From: Ophioceras dolichostomum
Lineage: Eukaryota > Ascomycota > Sordariomycetes > Magnaporthales > Ophioceraceae
DNA: 64,000 nt
Direction: 5' to 3'
Assembly (NCBI GenBank): GCA_003049485.1
Contig: PYST01000125.1
Coordinates: 37,907 to 101,906, forward strand
Translations under genes and position numbers: made by a program
In this document: one piece after another, positions 32,283 through 42,447 of the stretch
Position numbering within the stretch: position 1 is the stretch's first letter
Layout: every line of letters starts with the position of its first letter
Notes under the pieces: model-generated
Seen by the model: only the letters and a program-made list of their open reading frames with translations
The model's database searches: none
What the model was told of the DNA's origin: nothing

Positions 32283-34670
32283 ATGGCTCCGAGGACGTCG
32301 GCGCCCGCGCGGCGCAAGACGATGAACAATGAGACTGTGTTCAGCTTAGGAGTTCAGGGAAGGTAATGCTCGATTCTCTTCGCCCTGCTCCCCCACTATT
32401 CAATGTTGACTCTCTTTCTGACCCCTTGCGCCTCAGGAAAACGGGTGTTGTCCTCCATGATGACGGCGCCCGTGATGAGCATGGCTTCCAGCCCTTGGAG
32501 GGGATCTTCGATTCCTCTCCCGGAAAGCCCAGTAATGCCGGAGACACCAGCGAAGTGGACATGTCCATGGACATCGAGAACAGTAAGAGCCACAAAGCCT
32601 CCATAGCGCGCGCCCATAGCAGCGCTCGCTCTCGTATTCCCACACACAGGACCCCGCTGAACTTAAGTCTGTTTCCCGCCACCACCATAGCTCCCGGACC
32701 AGATCCCCGCGCGCTCCTCAACAATCAGAGTATGCGCCGTCCGATCCCTCGCGCAATGTCCCCGCCCTGGCCGAGTCTGAAGTCTCCACCACGCAAGCCT
32801 GGCGCGTCTCCGCTACGGCCGTCAGCAGTCGCACCTAATGGGTCATTCATGCCACCGAAGCCGATTGCGCGTAAACTAGACTTCAGCAGCACTCATACAT
32901 TGCCCCGACCTGCGTCGAGCCACAGCACCCTAAAAGCAATGGGCCGCCAATCGAGCCTTGTCGAGCAGGACGAATCGGAGGTTGTGGAGGAGGAGGCGGA
33001 GGACACCACCGAAGTTGCAGACGACGACGCCGCGGCCGACGACTCGATGCAGATGATAGACGTTGGAGGTGACGACGAACCGGACCTCGGAATCGCGGCG
33101 GACGAGAACGACAGCAGCGTACAGAGCGAGCCTGAGGAGGAGCCAGCGCCCGTCGTGAGGTCGAAGAGGGCAAGCGCTAAGAACGCCGCCCCTCAGAAGC
33201 GCGGGCGTAAGCGACGCTCGGTTGGCTCTGACCCTCCACTCGAGGATGCTGCGCCAGAAAAGGTCGTCGAGGAGCAGGCGAGTTCTGCTCCCGAGGACAA
33301 CGAAGATGACGAGGAGGATGCCCCTGTGCAGCCAGCACCGAGGCGCGGTCGCCCAGCAAAGGGCAAGGCTAAAGAAGCCGCTGCCCCCGCGCCGAACCCC
33401 GCGAAACGCCGGCGAGGTGCGCGTCGCTCTCTGGACGACGCCCCAACCGACGAACCCGAACCGGAACCGGAAGCCGAGGCGGAGGAGCCTGCCCCGAAGC
33501 GCTCGCGCGTCGGCAGCAAGGGAGCACCTGGTCGCAAATCTGCTGCGCCCGTTGTTGAGGAGGAAGGCGAGCCGTCTGATGCCAAGCCTAAGGGCAGGCG
33601 CGGACATCCACCCGCGGCAGCAGTTGCGAAGCGAGCCTTGTCGGTGGCGGCTGTTGACCCAGATGAATCCGTGGCCGTGGTGCCCCGCCCACCGATGCCC
33701 AAGCGTCGCGGCCTGGTGATCAGCCGTAAGGAGAAGATCAACACCAACCCGTTTGACATCATCAAGACAAGGTCCGGACGTAGCTCCATCAGGCCTCTGA
33801 AGTTCTGGAGGCAAGAGCACGTCGAACTCGACAGCACGGCCGGCCTAATGGACGACGCGCTTCTCCGGGGCAAGCACTTAATCAGGCTACCCTCCATCAA
33901 GGAGATACACCGCGTGGAATCGCCTCCTCCAGACCTGAAACCGAGCCACTCCCGTCGTGGTGGTGGAAAGAAACCCGGTCGGCGCAGGGCCGCCGCCGCC
34001 GCCGACTATTCGGATGACGACGACGACGACGAAGACGTCGAATCGTGGGAGCGCGACCCAGGCTACATCGTCGGACCCGTGGCGGTCTGGGGGCCCGAGC
34101 AGGAGCTGAACCCTCCCGGGGTGGACGACGAGATCGAGGTTATGGACGACACGCTCGCGTTCGCCGGCTCGGCGATCAAGTCCAAAGAGGTGCTCAACGC
34201 GTCGTTCCGCTTCACCAAGCTCATGACCCTGCCCTTCTTCGGGACGGGCGTCGTGGACCTGCCCCCCTGGGCGGAGAAGAAGGCCAAGAACTCTAGGAAG
34301 ATGTTCATGGCGTTCATGGTGTTCACGGGCCGCGTCAGGGTCATGGTGAACGACAGGACGTTTTCGATCGGGAAGGGCGGGACGTGGTTTGTTCCGAGGG
34401 GTATGTTTGTTTGTTCCCTGCATTATTTCTTTTTTTTTGTCCCAAACCGAAACACGCGACCCTGCTCACTGGATAAACGATCTTAGCTGACTTTTTGCTG
34501 GTGTTCCCATATCGTTTCTAGGCAACTACTACTCAATTGTGAATGATTCCTGGAGGCATGCCAGGATCTTCTTCTCTCAGGCGTGCGAGATCATTGCCCA
34601 GCCTGAGGAGGAAGAAGCGGCCGACGAGGAACCTAAAGAAGAGGAGGTTGATGAGGAGGACGAGGATTGA
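32283..34670 (+). CDS. mif2: Mif2/CENP-C centromere protein
   Basis: Inner kinetochore protein that binds CENP-A nucleosomes and links them to the Mis12 complex. Exons 32283-32362, 32437-34400, 34522-34670 give 2,193 nt (730 aa). The N-terminal fungal Mif2 block crosses intron 1: FSLGVQGRKTGVVL, then RDEHGFQPLEGIF. A long low-complexity acidic/basic middle has AT-hook-like KRGRKRR and PRRGRPAKG. The CENP-C motif is at about residue 473 (GRSSIRPLKFWRQE, with the Arg and aromatic that contact the nucleosome). The C-terminal cupin dimerisation domain (LPFFGTGVVDLP, FTGRVRVMVNDRTFSIGKGGTWFVPRGNYYSIVN) is split by intron 2. A possible extra donor (GTAAGAG at 32583) gives a frame that stops soon after, so I kept the open exon. 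Confidence 0.92.
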
Positions 34671-35175
34671 GGATGTTCTCTGCTGTGTCTCGACTAATGC
34701 TTTTCTGTTTCGACTTTTTATGGCCTTTTTATCTCTCTATGTCATGGTTTTGTATGACTGAACTGACTGCCTGGCCATGGCTTCACGATTGTTTGGGTGA
34801 ATAATACCTACGGCCACGTGAAGACCAGGGCTGCTGGCAAGGAGCCTTGTGTGTTTTACTATGGCCACTACGATCTCGCGTGTTTGGAAACGGCTGTTTC
34901 TGGGTAGAGGCGGCAGATGATGCCCAGGACGAATATTGCATTGCATTTCAAAAAGAAAAGAAGACGTTGATTACTGCTCTGAATGTCGGACTACTCGCTT
35001 CTGGCCCTGCTTCGCCGATGCTCTACTCTGGTCTCCCAAGCACAATGCTCCCATCCCAGTTCACTGTAATATTTGAAACCCCCCCCACCCCCCCCNCCCC
35101 CCCCCCAACTCACTCCTCTGAACCCGGCCGAGGAAATACTCATGTCGCTAGAACAGCAGTCTCTCTCTCTCTCTC
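34671..35175. other. Spacer with poly-C tract, one ambiguous base and CT repeat
   Basis: 3' ends of mif2 and the Emi1-like gene converge here. A run of about 28 C residues (35079-35107) contains the only N in the window, at 35096, so the tract length is uncertain. A (TC)n run follows at about 35160-35176, just outside the Emi1-like stop. Confidence 0.7.
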
Positions 35176-35973
35176 TTAATAGCCCATCTCCTCCCTCAAC
35201 TTCTGCCTCCTCTCAGCATCCCTCGCCCTCCACTCCGCATCGCTCTCATTCACGACCTCGGCGTCCGCCACGAACGCCGTGCCCGGCTCGACCCTCCTCT
35301 CGCGGCCCTCCCACACGTCCTCGCTGCTCCTCTTCCCCGGCGCGTAGTACTTCTGGAACTCCCTCTCGCGGAAGCGCTCGCGGATGGCCTCGGCGCGGCG
35401 CTCGGTCGAGTACGAGCGCGTGCGCATGCAGAACCAGAAGTCGTCCCACTGCTCGGAGCAGGCGCGCACGGTGCCGTACCGGTACACGTTGTTCCACTGC
35501 CCGCCCAGGCCGTTGCAGTGGAAGGCGCGGTCGAAGGCGTCGCGGCAGGACATGGTGCTCGGGAGGGTCGCGGTGCGGATGTCGGAGGAGGAGGCTTCTT
35601 CGGAGGTTTGGGACGACGGTTCGGAGGCGGATTGGCGTGCTATGGGGTCTGCTGAGGGGGGGTGGGAGGGGGGGCTGCTTGAGCTTGGGGTTGAGCGCCA
35701 GGAGGAGAACCATGACGAGGACGGAGCGGTCGATTGGGCGGGTGGTGAAGCCGGTTGGGTGCTGGATGGCGCTGCGGACGGTTGCGACTCGGCGCCGCTC
35801 TGCTGCTCGGTGGGCTTGTTGGTGCCTCGCAGCTCTGCCTGGAAGAGCTCGAGGAACTTGATGATCTCGGGATCCGTCTCTGGCTGCTCCTCCTTCGGCT
35901 GCTTGGTCTTGGCCTGAGGGGCAGGCTTGCCCTCCGCGGGCGATCGTGGAGGGCTCTGCCAGAACCAGCCCAT
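35176..35973 (-). CDS. EMI1: Emi1-like (DUF3128) twin CX9C protein
   Basis: Small protein of the Emi1/DUF3128 family; yeast EMI1 is needed for early meiotic gene induction and is linked to mitochondrial function. Single exon, 265 aa from the ATG at 35973. After a low-complexity Pro/Ser-rich N-terminal half, the family block reads SCRDAFDRAFHCNGLGGQW and then TVRACSEQWDDFWFCMRTRSY. Both helices are CX9C (Cys143/153 and Cys172/182), the twin CX9C layout of proteins oxidised in the mitochondrial intermembrane space. A charged C-terminal region follows (YYAPGKRSSEDVWEGR, then RDAERRQKLREEMGY). Location is inferred from the motif. It is N-terminally longer than the yeast protein. Confidence 0.88.
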   Translation of the reverse strand: MGWFWQSPPRSPAEGKPAPQAKTKQPKEEQPETDPEIIKFLELFQAELRGTNKPTEQQSGAESQPSAAPSSTQPASPPAQSTAPSSSWFSSWRSTPSSSSPPSHPPSADPIARQSASEPSSQTSEEASSSDIRTATLPSTMSCRDAFDRAFHCNGLGGQWNNVYRYGTVRACSEQWDDFWFCMRTRSYSTERRAEAIRERFREREFQKYYAPGKRSSEDVWEGRERRVEPGTAFVADAEVVNESDAEWRARDAERRQKLREEMGY

Positions 35974-36574
35974 GGTCGTCGATATACGGCTGTTGTAGCT
36001 ACCGAGTCTTGTTGAAGTTTTGCTTCTCTCCGGGTCCGGATGGGACGATGACGGAGTGACGACGATGGCCGAATGAGGGCGTGCACCCGAGCGGGTTACC
36101 GGGAGAGTTCTTATTCTGTATGCACGCTGCCTTGAAATGAGGGGTAGAGTTTACCGGGGGCGGGCCATTGATGCAGACTGGAGTGACGGGTGGACGGGTG
36201 AGGAGGTGGGCAGATCAATGTGCTGTTTCTTGCATCAATCGCTGCGATGGGTCCAAATCGTAGGGCTTACAATGTACTGTAATGTAGTGTCATATGTTCC
36301 GTACTGTACTTGATATGGTACCTCCCTCGTAGGTACGGGAAATTACAGCGTGCAGCACATGCTGCTGTGGTATCCGTACGTTGCAAATCCATCGCAGGCC
36401 AAGCTCTTATCGATAACACGCCATCGGTCCCCTGCCTCAGCATAACCGATGACCTCACCACATCCGTGATCTTCGGTACCTACCTGGTTGTCGGTTGTGT
36501 ACATAAATCGGACCTGAGGTCGGGAAGCCTCGGAAAAACATATCTGCTCATTGTCTATACGAAGCAATGAAGCA
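35974..36574. other. Divergent spacer Emi1-like / yme2 with a MITE-like end
   Basis: 601 nt. At 36263-36290 the sequence TAGGGCTTACAATGTACTG resembles the left end of MITE-3, followed by alternating TGTA/TACA words to about 36320. I found no matching right end or target duplication, so this is at most a broken element. Confidence 0.35.
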
Positions 36575-36578
36575 ATGA
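36567..36578 (+). promoter_or_regulatory. Three-codon upstream frame overlapping the yme2 start
   Basis: ATG AAG CAA TGA, whose stop overlaps the yme2 start codon in an ATGA arrangement (ATG at 36575). Such minimal overlapping upstream frames can lower initiation at the main ATG; whether it is in the mRNA leader is not known. Confidence 0.4.
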
Positions 36579-39329
36579 TTGGGGGCTCAAGATTCCTTTA
36601 CCCGGCCCTTCGCCCGAGGCCAGGCGCAAGACTGAGCTCTTCGTTGCTTAGTGGCCGCCCAACAGCTCTCTTTGCCCGGCGCGTTCTTCCAGGATCTCGG
36701 CCGTCACGATGGGAGAGTACGTCAGTTGGGGATGAGAGCAGTGGCCATATTGTCCCAAAAGCGAATGAGTCCATACTATTCTTCGACAGTAAGTCGGCAG
36801 CTTGCGTGACTAGGTACCTTCCCATCCCGGTCTCTAGCAGAGACGGCACTTGGCTGACAACTGTTGCATACAGACCTCTTCCCATTGGGCCTCAGTAGCA
36901 GCTTATTCTGGAGACAATGGGAGACTGAGAAGGATGTGGCGAACCTTCTGAAGAAGTTTGAGGGCGGCTCCCTGGGAATCACCGATCCAATCTTGGTAGT
37001 GAAGCGTGCCATTCCCAGCAGCCTCCCCCTGAAGGTGACCGAGATCATCCCGCGGCTCAAGGATGGCGGCGCGTTCGTCAAGTTCAGCTACGGACCCGAG
37101 ACGACGGCGTCCGAGATCGAGAGCACTCTCACCAAGTCTCTCCTGGACTCTCCCGTCAAGCCATGGTTCAACCCGTTCGCCACCGTGACGGCCCGGCTCG
37201 TCAAGGGCGTCCCCTGGCTAGAGGACCTACACCGGTTCCCGAAAGGGCGAGTCAAGGTCGAGTTCTGCCCACCGGCCCCTGGAGAGTCGGGCGCAATCGA
37301 GTTATCCCAGGAAAACCTCTACAGCCTCTTCCGCAAGTACGGCAAGATCGCCGAGATCACCCCGCAGCCGTTCGATTCCAAGGTCTCGCCGCGGTACGCC
37401 TACGTCGACTTTGTGAGGGTTAGGGACGCCATCATGGCGCGTAATTGCATGCATGGCTTTACCGTTGGCGAGGCGCTGGGCGGAGGGCGCGACGGGACCA
37501 AGCTGCGCATGTCCTACGAGCAGCGCGTTAAGCCGCATCACATCTGGGACTGGATCTCAAACCACCCTCGCCTCGTAATACCTGTCGTGGCCGCACTGCT
37601 AGCCGCCATAACAGTGGCCGTGTTCGATCCAATCCGCGAGTTTTTCATCCGCATTCACATCCAGCAGTCGTGGAAGCTCACGAACAGCCGGCTCTACCGA
37701 TGGTTCAAGCGCCAAACGGACGATATCTTCGCATCCAGGAGGCAGCATAAGGGCGAGCAAGCTGGATTGCAGGCGTTATGGTCGCAACGGAAGGATATCA
37801 TCGACAAGGTGCAGACGTGGCTGATGGAGACGACAGACACCTTCATCGTCGTCCAGGGGCCGCGCGGGTCGGGCACGAAGCAGCTGGTCACAGATCAGGC
37901 ACTGGCGGGCAGGAAGAACGTGCTGGTGATCGACTGCAAGCCCGTAGTGGAGGCCCGGGGAGAGAGCGCGACCATTCGAAAGCTCGCAGTTGAAGTTGGG
38001 TACCGCCCCGTGTTCTCATGGCTGAACAGCGTCAGCAGTCTCGTCGACCTAGCTATCCAGGGCACGACAGGAGTGAAGTCCGGTTTCTCGGAGACGCTCG
38101 AGTCTCAGATCGTCAAGATCCTAGCCTCGACGGCGTCAGCCCTGAAGGACGTGTCGCTCGCAGACCGCAAAAAGGATGAAATCGTCAAGGATTCCTCGCT
38201 GTCCGAGGACGCCTATCTCGAGGCACACCCTGAGCGGCGTGCCGTCATCGTGATCGACAACTTCCTGCACAAGCATGAAGACGGTGGGCTCGTGTACGAC
38301 AAGATCTCTGAGTGGGCCGCCGCGCTGGTGCAGTCCAACATCGCACACGTAATCTTCCTCACGAACGACACATCGTATTCCAAGTCACTCTCCAAGTCGC
38401 TACCAGACCGTGTCTTCCGACAGGTCTCGCTCGGTGACCTATCACCCTCAGTGGCGAAGAAGTACGTGCTAAGCCATCTCGAGGGCCTCAACCGCGCCGC
38501 CTTAGCCGACTCCGAGGAGAGAGGAGAAGATGCAAGCGAGGGTGCCGCCCCCGCCCAACAGACGCTTCTTGAGGCAGCCCCTGTGGCAGCTGGCACATCA
38601 AACGCCGTAGCAGGTACGAGCGAGAAGAGCCACCATGACCGCATAATCGCCGAGCTAGACGGCTGCATCGGCACGCTCGGCGGGCGGCTCGCGGACCTCG
38701 AGTTCCTCGCCCGCCGCATGAAGAGCGGCCAGAACCCCAACCACGCCGTGGCTGAGATAGTAGAGCAGGCCTCGTCAGAGATCATCAAGATGTTCCTCCT
38801 CAACAACAAGGACAAGCAACGCCAGAGCGACGCCCCGAGAAACTACTCCCCCGAGCAAGCCTGGTTCCTCGTCAAAGAGATCGCGTCCAACGAATCCCTG
38901 CGCTACAACGAAGTCCTCCTCTCCCCCACCTTCTCCTCCTCCACCACCTCGTCCCCGGACGGAGAGGCCGCCATCGAGGCCCTCTCGGCCGCCGAGCTGG
39001 TGACCGTCACGTCGCACCGGGGCCGGCCCCAGACCATCCGCGCCGGCCGGCCGGTCTACCAGGCCGCCTTCGCCCTGCTGGCCTCGGACTCAGTCCTGCG
39101 CGCCCGGATGGACCTGGCCCTGCTGTCGGAGCAGGCCAAGATAGAGGGCAAGGGGCTGGAGAAGGTGGAGAGCGAGCTGGCCCTGCTGGCGGGCCTGCCG
39201 AAGCAGCCTCGCGAGACGGCCGACCGGGTTAATTACCTGCTCGCCAAGCTGCAGGCTAGCCAGGCGAAGATCGTGGGGCTGGAGAGGGAGATGGCCGTGT
39301 TGAAGACGGTCCTTAGCCACGAGGCATAG
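36575..39329 (+). CDS. yme2: Yme2 (mitochondrial escape protein 2)
   Basis: Inner-membrane protein that affects mitochondrial nucleoids and mtDNA escape. Exons 36575-36788 and 36874-39329 give 2,670 nt (889 aa). Exon 1 is a basic, Arg/Ser-rich mitochondrial targeting sequence (RFLYPALRPRPGARLSSS). Splicing restores ILFFDNLFPLGLSSSLFWRQ, the conserved start of the mature protein. An RRM-like domain (about 195-270, KGRVKVEFC to RYAYVDFVRVRDA) is followed by one membrane span (about 304-321), then the Yme2 ATPase-like domain with a Walker A-like GPRGSGTKQ (about 399) and VIVIDNFLHKHE as a Walker B-like strand. The C-terminus has a predicted coiled coil. The Walker A lacks the usual GKT/S end, as is normal for this family. 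Confidence 0.93.
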
Positions 39330-39756
39330 GTACCTACCTTTCCTAGGTGGCTAGGGGCTATTGAGCGTCAGGAACGGGGGGAAATAACAGAAGAGAGAGG
39401 AGTTCCGTTATTTCATGTCGACCACCCAGTCTTGATACCCTTCCCTTCTCCATCTCTGTACATATACATCAGCTCGCCTTTGAACCTAAGTCGTAAACGT
39501 CGTTATTAAGTATTCACGGTGCTTTCCAGAATTATTGCCACGTGTTTCCCGTGCCCAGTCTCTGGGCACTGGGTTGCTGGAGATCGTCACGGGTGACGGT
39601 CCTACGGTGTAGGGCGGATCTGCAACTCGCTGGAAGCAAAGTAGGTATGAAGATCGATGATTTTTCCTATCTTGACGAGAGACTGATTGCGCGTGACGTT
39701 TTGTCTGCCACGCGCGAACGTAGCGCCGTTACCCGTGACAGTATGTGTAGAACTGT
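39330..39756. other. Spacer between yme2 and the third relic area
   Basis: 427 nt, starting with the yme2 3' flank (a GGTACCTACC/CCTAGG palindromic stretch at 39329-39350). No gene seen. Confidence 0.4.
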
Positions 39757-40330
39757 TTGTCTCCCAACCGAGAAGGACCTGACATCAAAAAGCAAAGCTT
39801 CCGGAGGCTGTGGGCGGTCAAAGCTCTGTCATATATGTACCTCCGGTGTCACCAAGGATCTCAACGAACGAAGACCCGTTGCGAGCATTCTTCCCGAACT
39901 CCAAGGATGCTCGGCAGATCAATCGACAGATCGCGGAAGAGAAGTTGCAGATTCAGGGCACCTTTCCTGCGGAATCTCGGACGTTTTTTTCCATTCGCCA
40001 GATGAGCGTACCGGACAGCTTGGCAGCGCTATCGTGGGTGAGTACGTCCACGGGGAGACTCTGGCTCAGCGACTAGCCAAAAGTCCCTCGATTTGCATAA
40101 TCCTCCAGACTCGCAACGTCAATCGTAACGGCACATCGGTCGGAGTGTTCGTTATAATGTTACGAGTCGTTTCTTGGGAGGGTCTGCCCCAGGAGTACGA
40201 TGGATGCAAGCTTACGTTCGAAGTCCTTTACTACGGTGAGGCCCCGGACGAGTCGCATTACACTGACGACGAGCGTGTCAACATCATCAAGAAGCACATC
40301 CTGAACTCCTACGATTCAGCCAAGCGTACC
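39757..40330 (+). pseudogene. Decayed coding relic with weak G-alpha-like features
   Basis: Three open pieces in different frames follow each other: GPDIKKQSFRRLWAVKAL (39775-39830), DPLRAFFPNSKDARQINRQIAEEKLQ (split; 39870-39955) and LTFEVLYYGEAPDESHYT then DDERVNIIKKHILNSY (40215-40315). The first is under coding constraint: against its inverted copy at 47345-47405 most differences are synonymous in this frame (CGG/AGG, CTG/CTT, TAT/TAC). The order amphipathic RQINRQIAEEK, then a YTDDER..ILNS segment, recalls the N-terminal helix and alpha-A region of a G-protein alpha subunit, but I see no intact GxGESGKS P-loop. Could equally be a different or lineage-specific gene. Confidence 0.35.
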
Positions 40331-41065
40331 TACCTTAGGTACCTGACAGGGCAGACTCTGTCTATTGACAGTCATACTTCATACGGGCCCCGTCACACAG
40401 ATAGGTACCTTAGGTAAATAGATTGGTTTTCGGCCCGACTTTGTCGGTCCTGAGAGATAGACAGAATACATCACACTTTCGGCATACAGATCTTGACATT
40501 GCTCGCCTGTCATTTGGCAGCAACTCTTTTTGGATCCAACCCTAGAATATACTCGTATTTTCCCCCTACGGTTGAACATTCATTTTGTTGATTGAAAGGT
40601 ACATATACGGCAAGGAGGGACGATGAGCGGGCTAGAGCCTGGGCCGCCGGACAGGATCCGCCGTTGCGCTCCGTCTTCGATACCCGGCCGGTAGGCAAAC
40701 CGGCAATTACCAAGGCTGTCCAAGCAGCCGGAGAACCCACCTACCTCGGGTCGCAAGCAGTTTACCAGTGAACCCCTATATGGACAAGAACGCTAGGGAC
40801 GAAAACCTCCAGTTCCCATCAGCCCTTTCGACATCATTTTTCAAGCAAGAGGAAGAGGTCTTTCGTTCATGGATATGCCGCATTGGCCCATTGACCCACC
40901 GAGGCGAGCGTGGCGGACGTCCTGCCCTGGATGGCCCGGAACTCAGCATCGCGCGCGGCGGCGACCGCGACGTCGTCCATGTCTGTCGTGTTGACCAGCC
41001 CCACGCTGTTGCCAATCGTTATCGGCACCTTGTCTTTAGAAGAGGTCTCGTGACGCCGGGACGAT
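40331..41065. other. Ambiguous former coding sequence
   Basis: A plus-strand frame reads DDERARAWAAGQDPPLRSVF, KPAITKAVQAAGEPTYLGSQ (40617-40767). Further on, both strands are open: plus ADVLPWMARNSASRAAATAT, minus KVPITIGNSVGLVNTTDMDD (40867-41040). These look like remnants of genes rather than noise, but I cannot choose a strand or join them. Confidence 0.3.
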
Positions 41066-41073
41066 CCCAAGAG

Positions 41074-41123
41074 CAGGGCCTACCATGTAAAGGACAATAC
41101 ATTACATTACATTGCAGGCTCTG
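41074..41123. mobile_element. MITE-2: 50-bp hAT-type element
   Basis: Left end CAGGGCCTACCATGTAAAGG; right end, read inward, CAGAGCCTGCAATGTAATG. Flanks CCCAAGAG (41066-41073) and CCCAAGAC (41124-41131), a 7-of-8 target duplication. The element is hardly more than its two ends, so it is an extreme internal-deletion form of the same family as MITE-1 and MITE-3. Confidence 0.7.
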
Positions 41124-41177
41124 CCCAAGACCAATGCTGAGAACCCAGCTTCTTCTATGCTGCTAACGGATCCCCAG

Positions 41178-41622
41178 CCGGAGGAGCTTCAACTTTGAAC
41201 TCCTCGACAACCTGGACGACACCCCCTTGCCCCCAAGTTTGGCCACCAGCCCGAGTTCGTCGCCCATTCTGGACAGCCAGTCGCCATCCCGACGCAACCC
41301 AGCGCCGATCCCAACACCCTCCCGGTCTCGGGATGAAAACGCATTCGATATCAAGTTCCCCAAGTCGCCAAACTACACGGTTCTGGCGCAGTCGTACAAC
41401 GCCCTCAGAGAGTGCACAGTCAACTTGAAAGCCAGCGTCGAGGACAGCCAAGCACTAGCTGTTCAGGAAATCCAAGATGAGTCCCAGACTGTGATCGAGA
41501 GCCTCAGGGGTGAGCTTAAGGAAGCTCACCAGAGAATCGAACTGATCAACAGCCAGCTCGACAGCACACCCGGTTTCCGAGGGGAAATGACTGCTAAAGC
41601 TTCACCTCTCGAATCGGACTGA
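41178..41622 (+). pseudogene. Terminal coding exon or relic with coiled coil
   Basis: A branch point (gctaac, 41162) and acceptor (cag, 41175-41177) open a 148-codon exon: RSFNFELLDNLDDTPLPPSL, a Ser/Pro linker, DIKFPKSPNYTVLAQSYNAL, then a coiled coil (VQEIQDESQTVIESLRGELK) and a stop at 41620-41622. It reads as genuine protein, but I found no upstream exon in a matching phase, and its last part lies in a repeat block shared with 46430-46512. It may be the tail of a damaged gene that also used the 40617-40767 frame. Confidence 0.4.
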
Positions 41623-41676
41623 AAAAAAAACAGCACTAACGAGATGCCGCCGGCTTCAACCTCGACCCAAGTTCAC
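41590..41676 (+). repeat. Repeat block shared with 46430-46512
   Basis: Shared words in order: ctgctaaa, ctctcgaatcgga, cactaacgagatgccgccg, cttcaacctcgacc. Continuity with the 46.5-kb copy resumes at 41842 (ggcaaaagattcttggag) after MITE-3, which interrupts this copy. Confidence 0.75.
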
Positions 41677-41684
41677 GGCAAAAG

Positions 41685-41841
41685 TAGGGTCCGTAATGTG
41701 TTGTATTGTACTGGGTTTTGTATTGTATTTGGTACCGCGTTGTTCGTGCTTGTAGGGTATAATACGGCGTAACGCACTCGCGAGTAAATCGGAAAAGACA
41801 AAACAAAATACACTATAGTACATCACATTGCAGGCTCTCTG
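41685..41841. mobile_element. MITE-3: 157-bp hAT-type element with an empty paralogous site at 46513
   Basis: Left end TAGGGTCCGTAATGTGTTG; right end, read inward, CAGAGAGCCTGCAATGTG. Target duplication is an exact 8-mer, GGCAAAAG, at 41677-41684 and 41842-41849. The related block at 46430-46535 has this 8-mer once (46513-46520) between the same neighbours, that is, the site without the element. This gives direct evidence for insertion and for an 8-bp duplication. There is no coding capacity inside. Confidence 0.85.
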
Positions 41842-42198
41842 GGCAAAAGATTCTTGGAGCATGGTTCCGATCTTCGCCATCTGCTCGGGATTCAGTCACC
41901 TTGAATCGGTGCGGCCATAGTCCTCCCTTTGTCGGCCATGAGACCCTCAGGCCACAAAGGCTCAGATCAGAAGGAGCTGTGAAATGAGTGACCGTAGTTG
42001 GAATATCGCCCAAAAAAAATCAGGGGCAACGACTGCGTGTGCCTGGAGTAGCAGAGGCGGGTTAAGCTAGGAAACACGAAAGCGCTATTGTTGAGCAACG
42101 ATGAAAGCTAAAAGGGTTGGGGTTAAACCAAAAGGGTCCTCTTCGGCGTCGGGTCTGAGCATCAGAAACAGCATCAATGACGGATCTTGGCGAGGTGG

Positions 42199-42252
42199 AC
42201 TTCCGGGGACGTAAGAACAGTTTGCAAGACACCAGCCCGAAGATTGTTGGTA
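42199..42252 (-). repeat. Repeat block shared (inverted) with 46349-46400
   Basis: Read on the minus strand: accaacaatcttc, tggtgtcttgca, tgttcttacgtcc. The plus strand at 46349-46400 has ccaacaatcttcc, tggtgtcttgca, cgttcttgcgtcc. On the opposite strand both read CKTPxxRLLV as protein, suggesting former coding sequence. Confidence 0.65.
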
Positions 42253-42447
42253 AAATATTACTATCGAGGACCTATACAAGTAGATGAGTGCAGTCGTTCT
42301 ACTACTGAACCCAGCGATTTGAACCCTCCGATGTTGTCCCCTCCCGTTCCGTACGTCGGCATCCATATCCTCACAAAACGCCAGCCACCATGACGAGAAA
42401 GCAGATGGGCCGGCTATATGTACAGCGAACCCTTCCGGTAACGCTTT

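Noticed and set aside
32583..32650. Extra intron in mif2 exon 2 (GTAAGAG to ACACACAG)
   Set aside because: Joining these sites shifts frame into an early stop, while the unspliced exon stays open through the CENP-C motif.
36263..36320. A fourth MITE
   Set aside because: Only a left-like end is present; no right terminus and no 8-bp duplication could be found.
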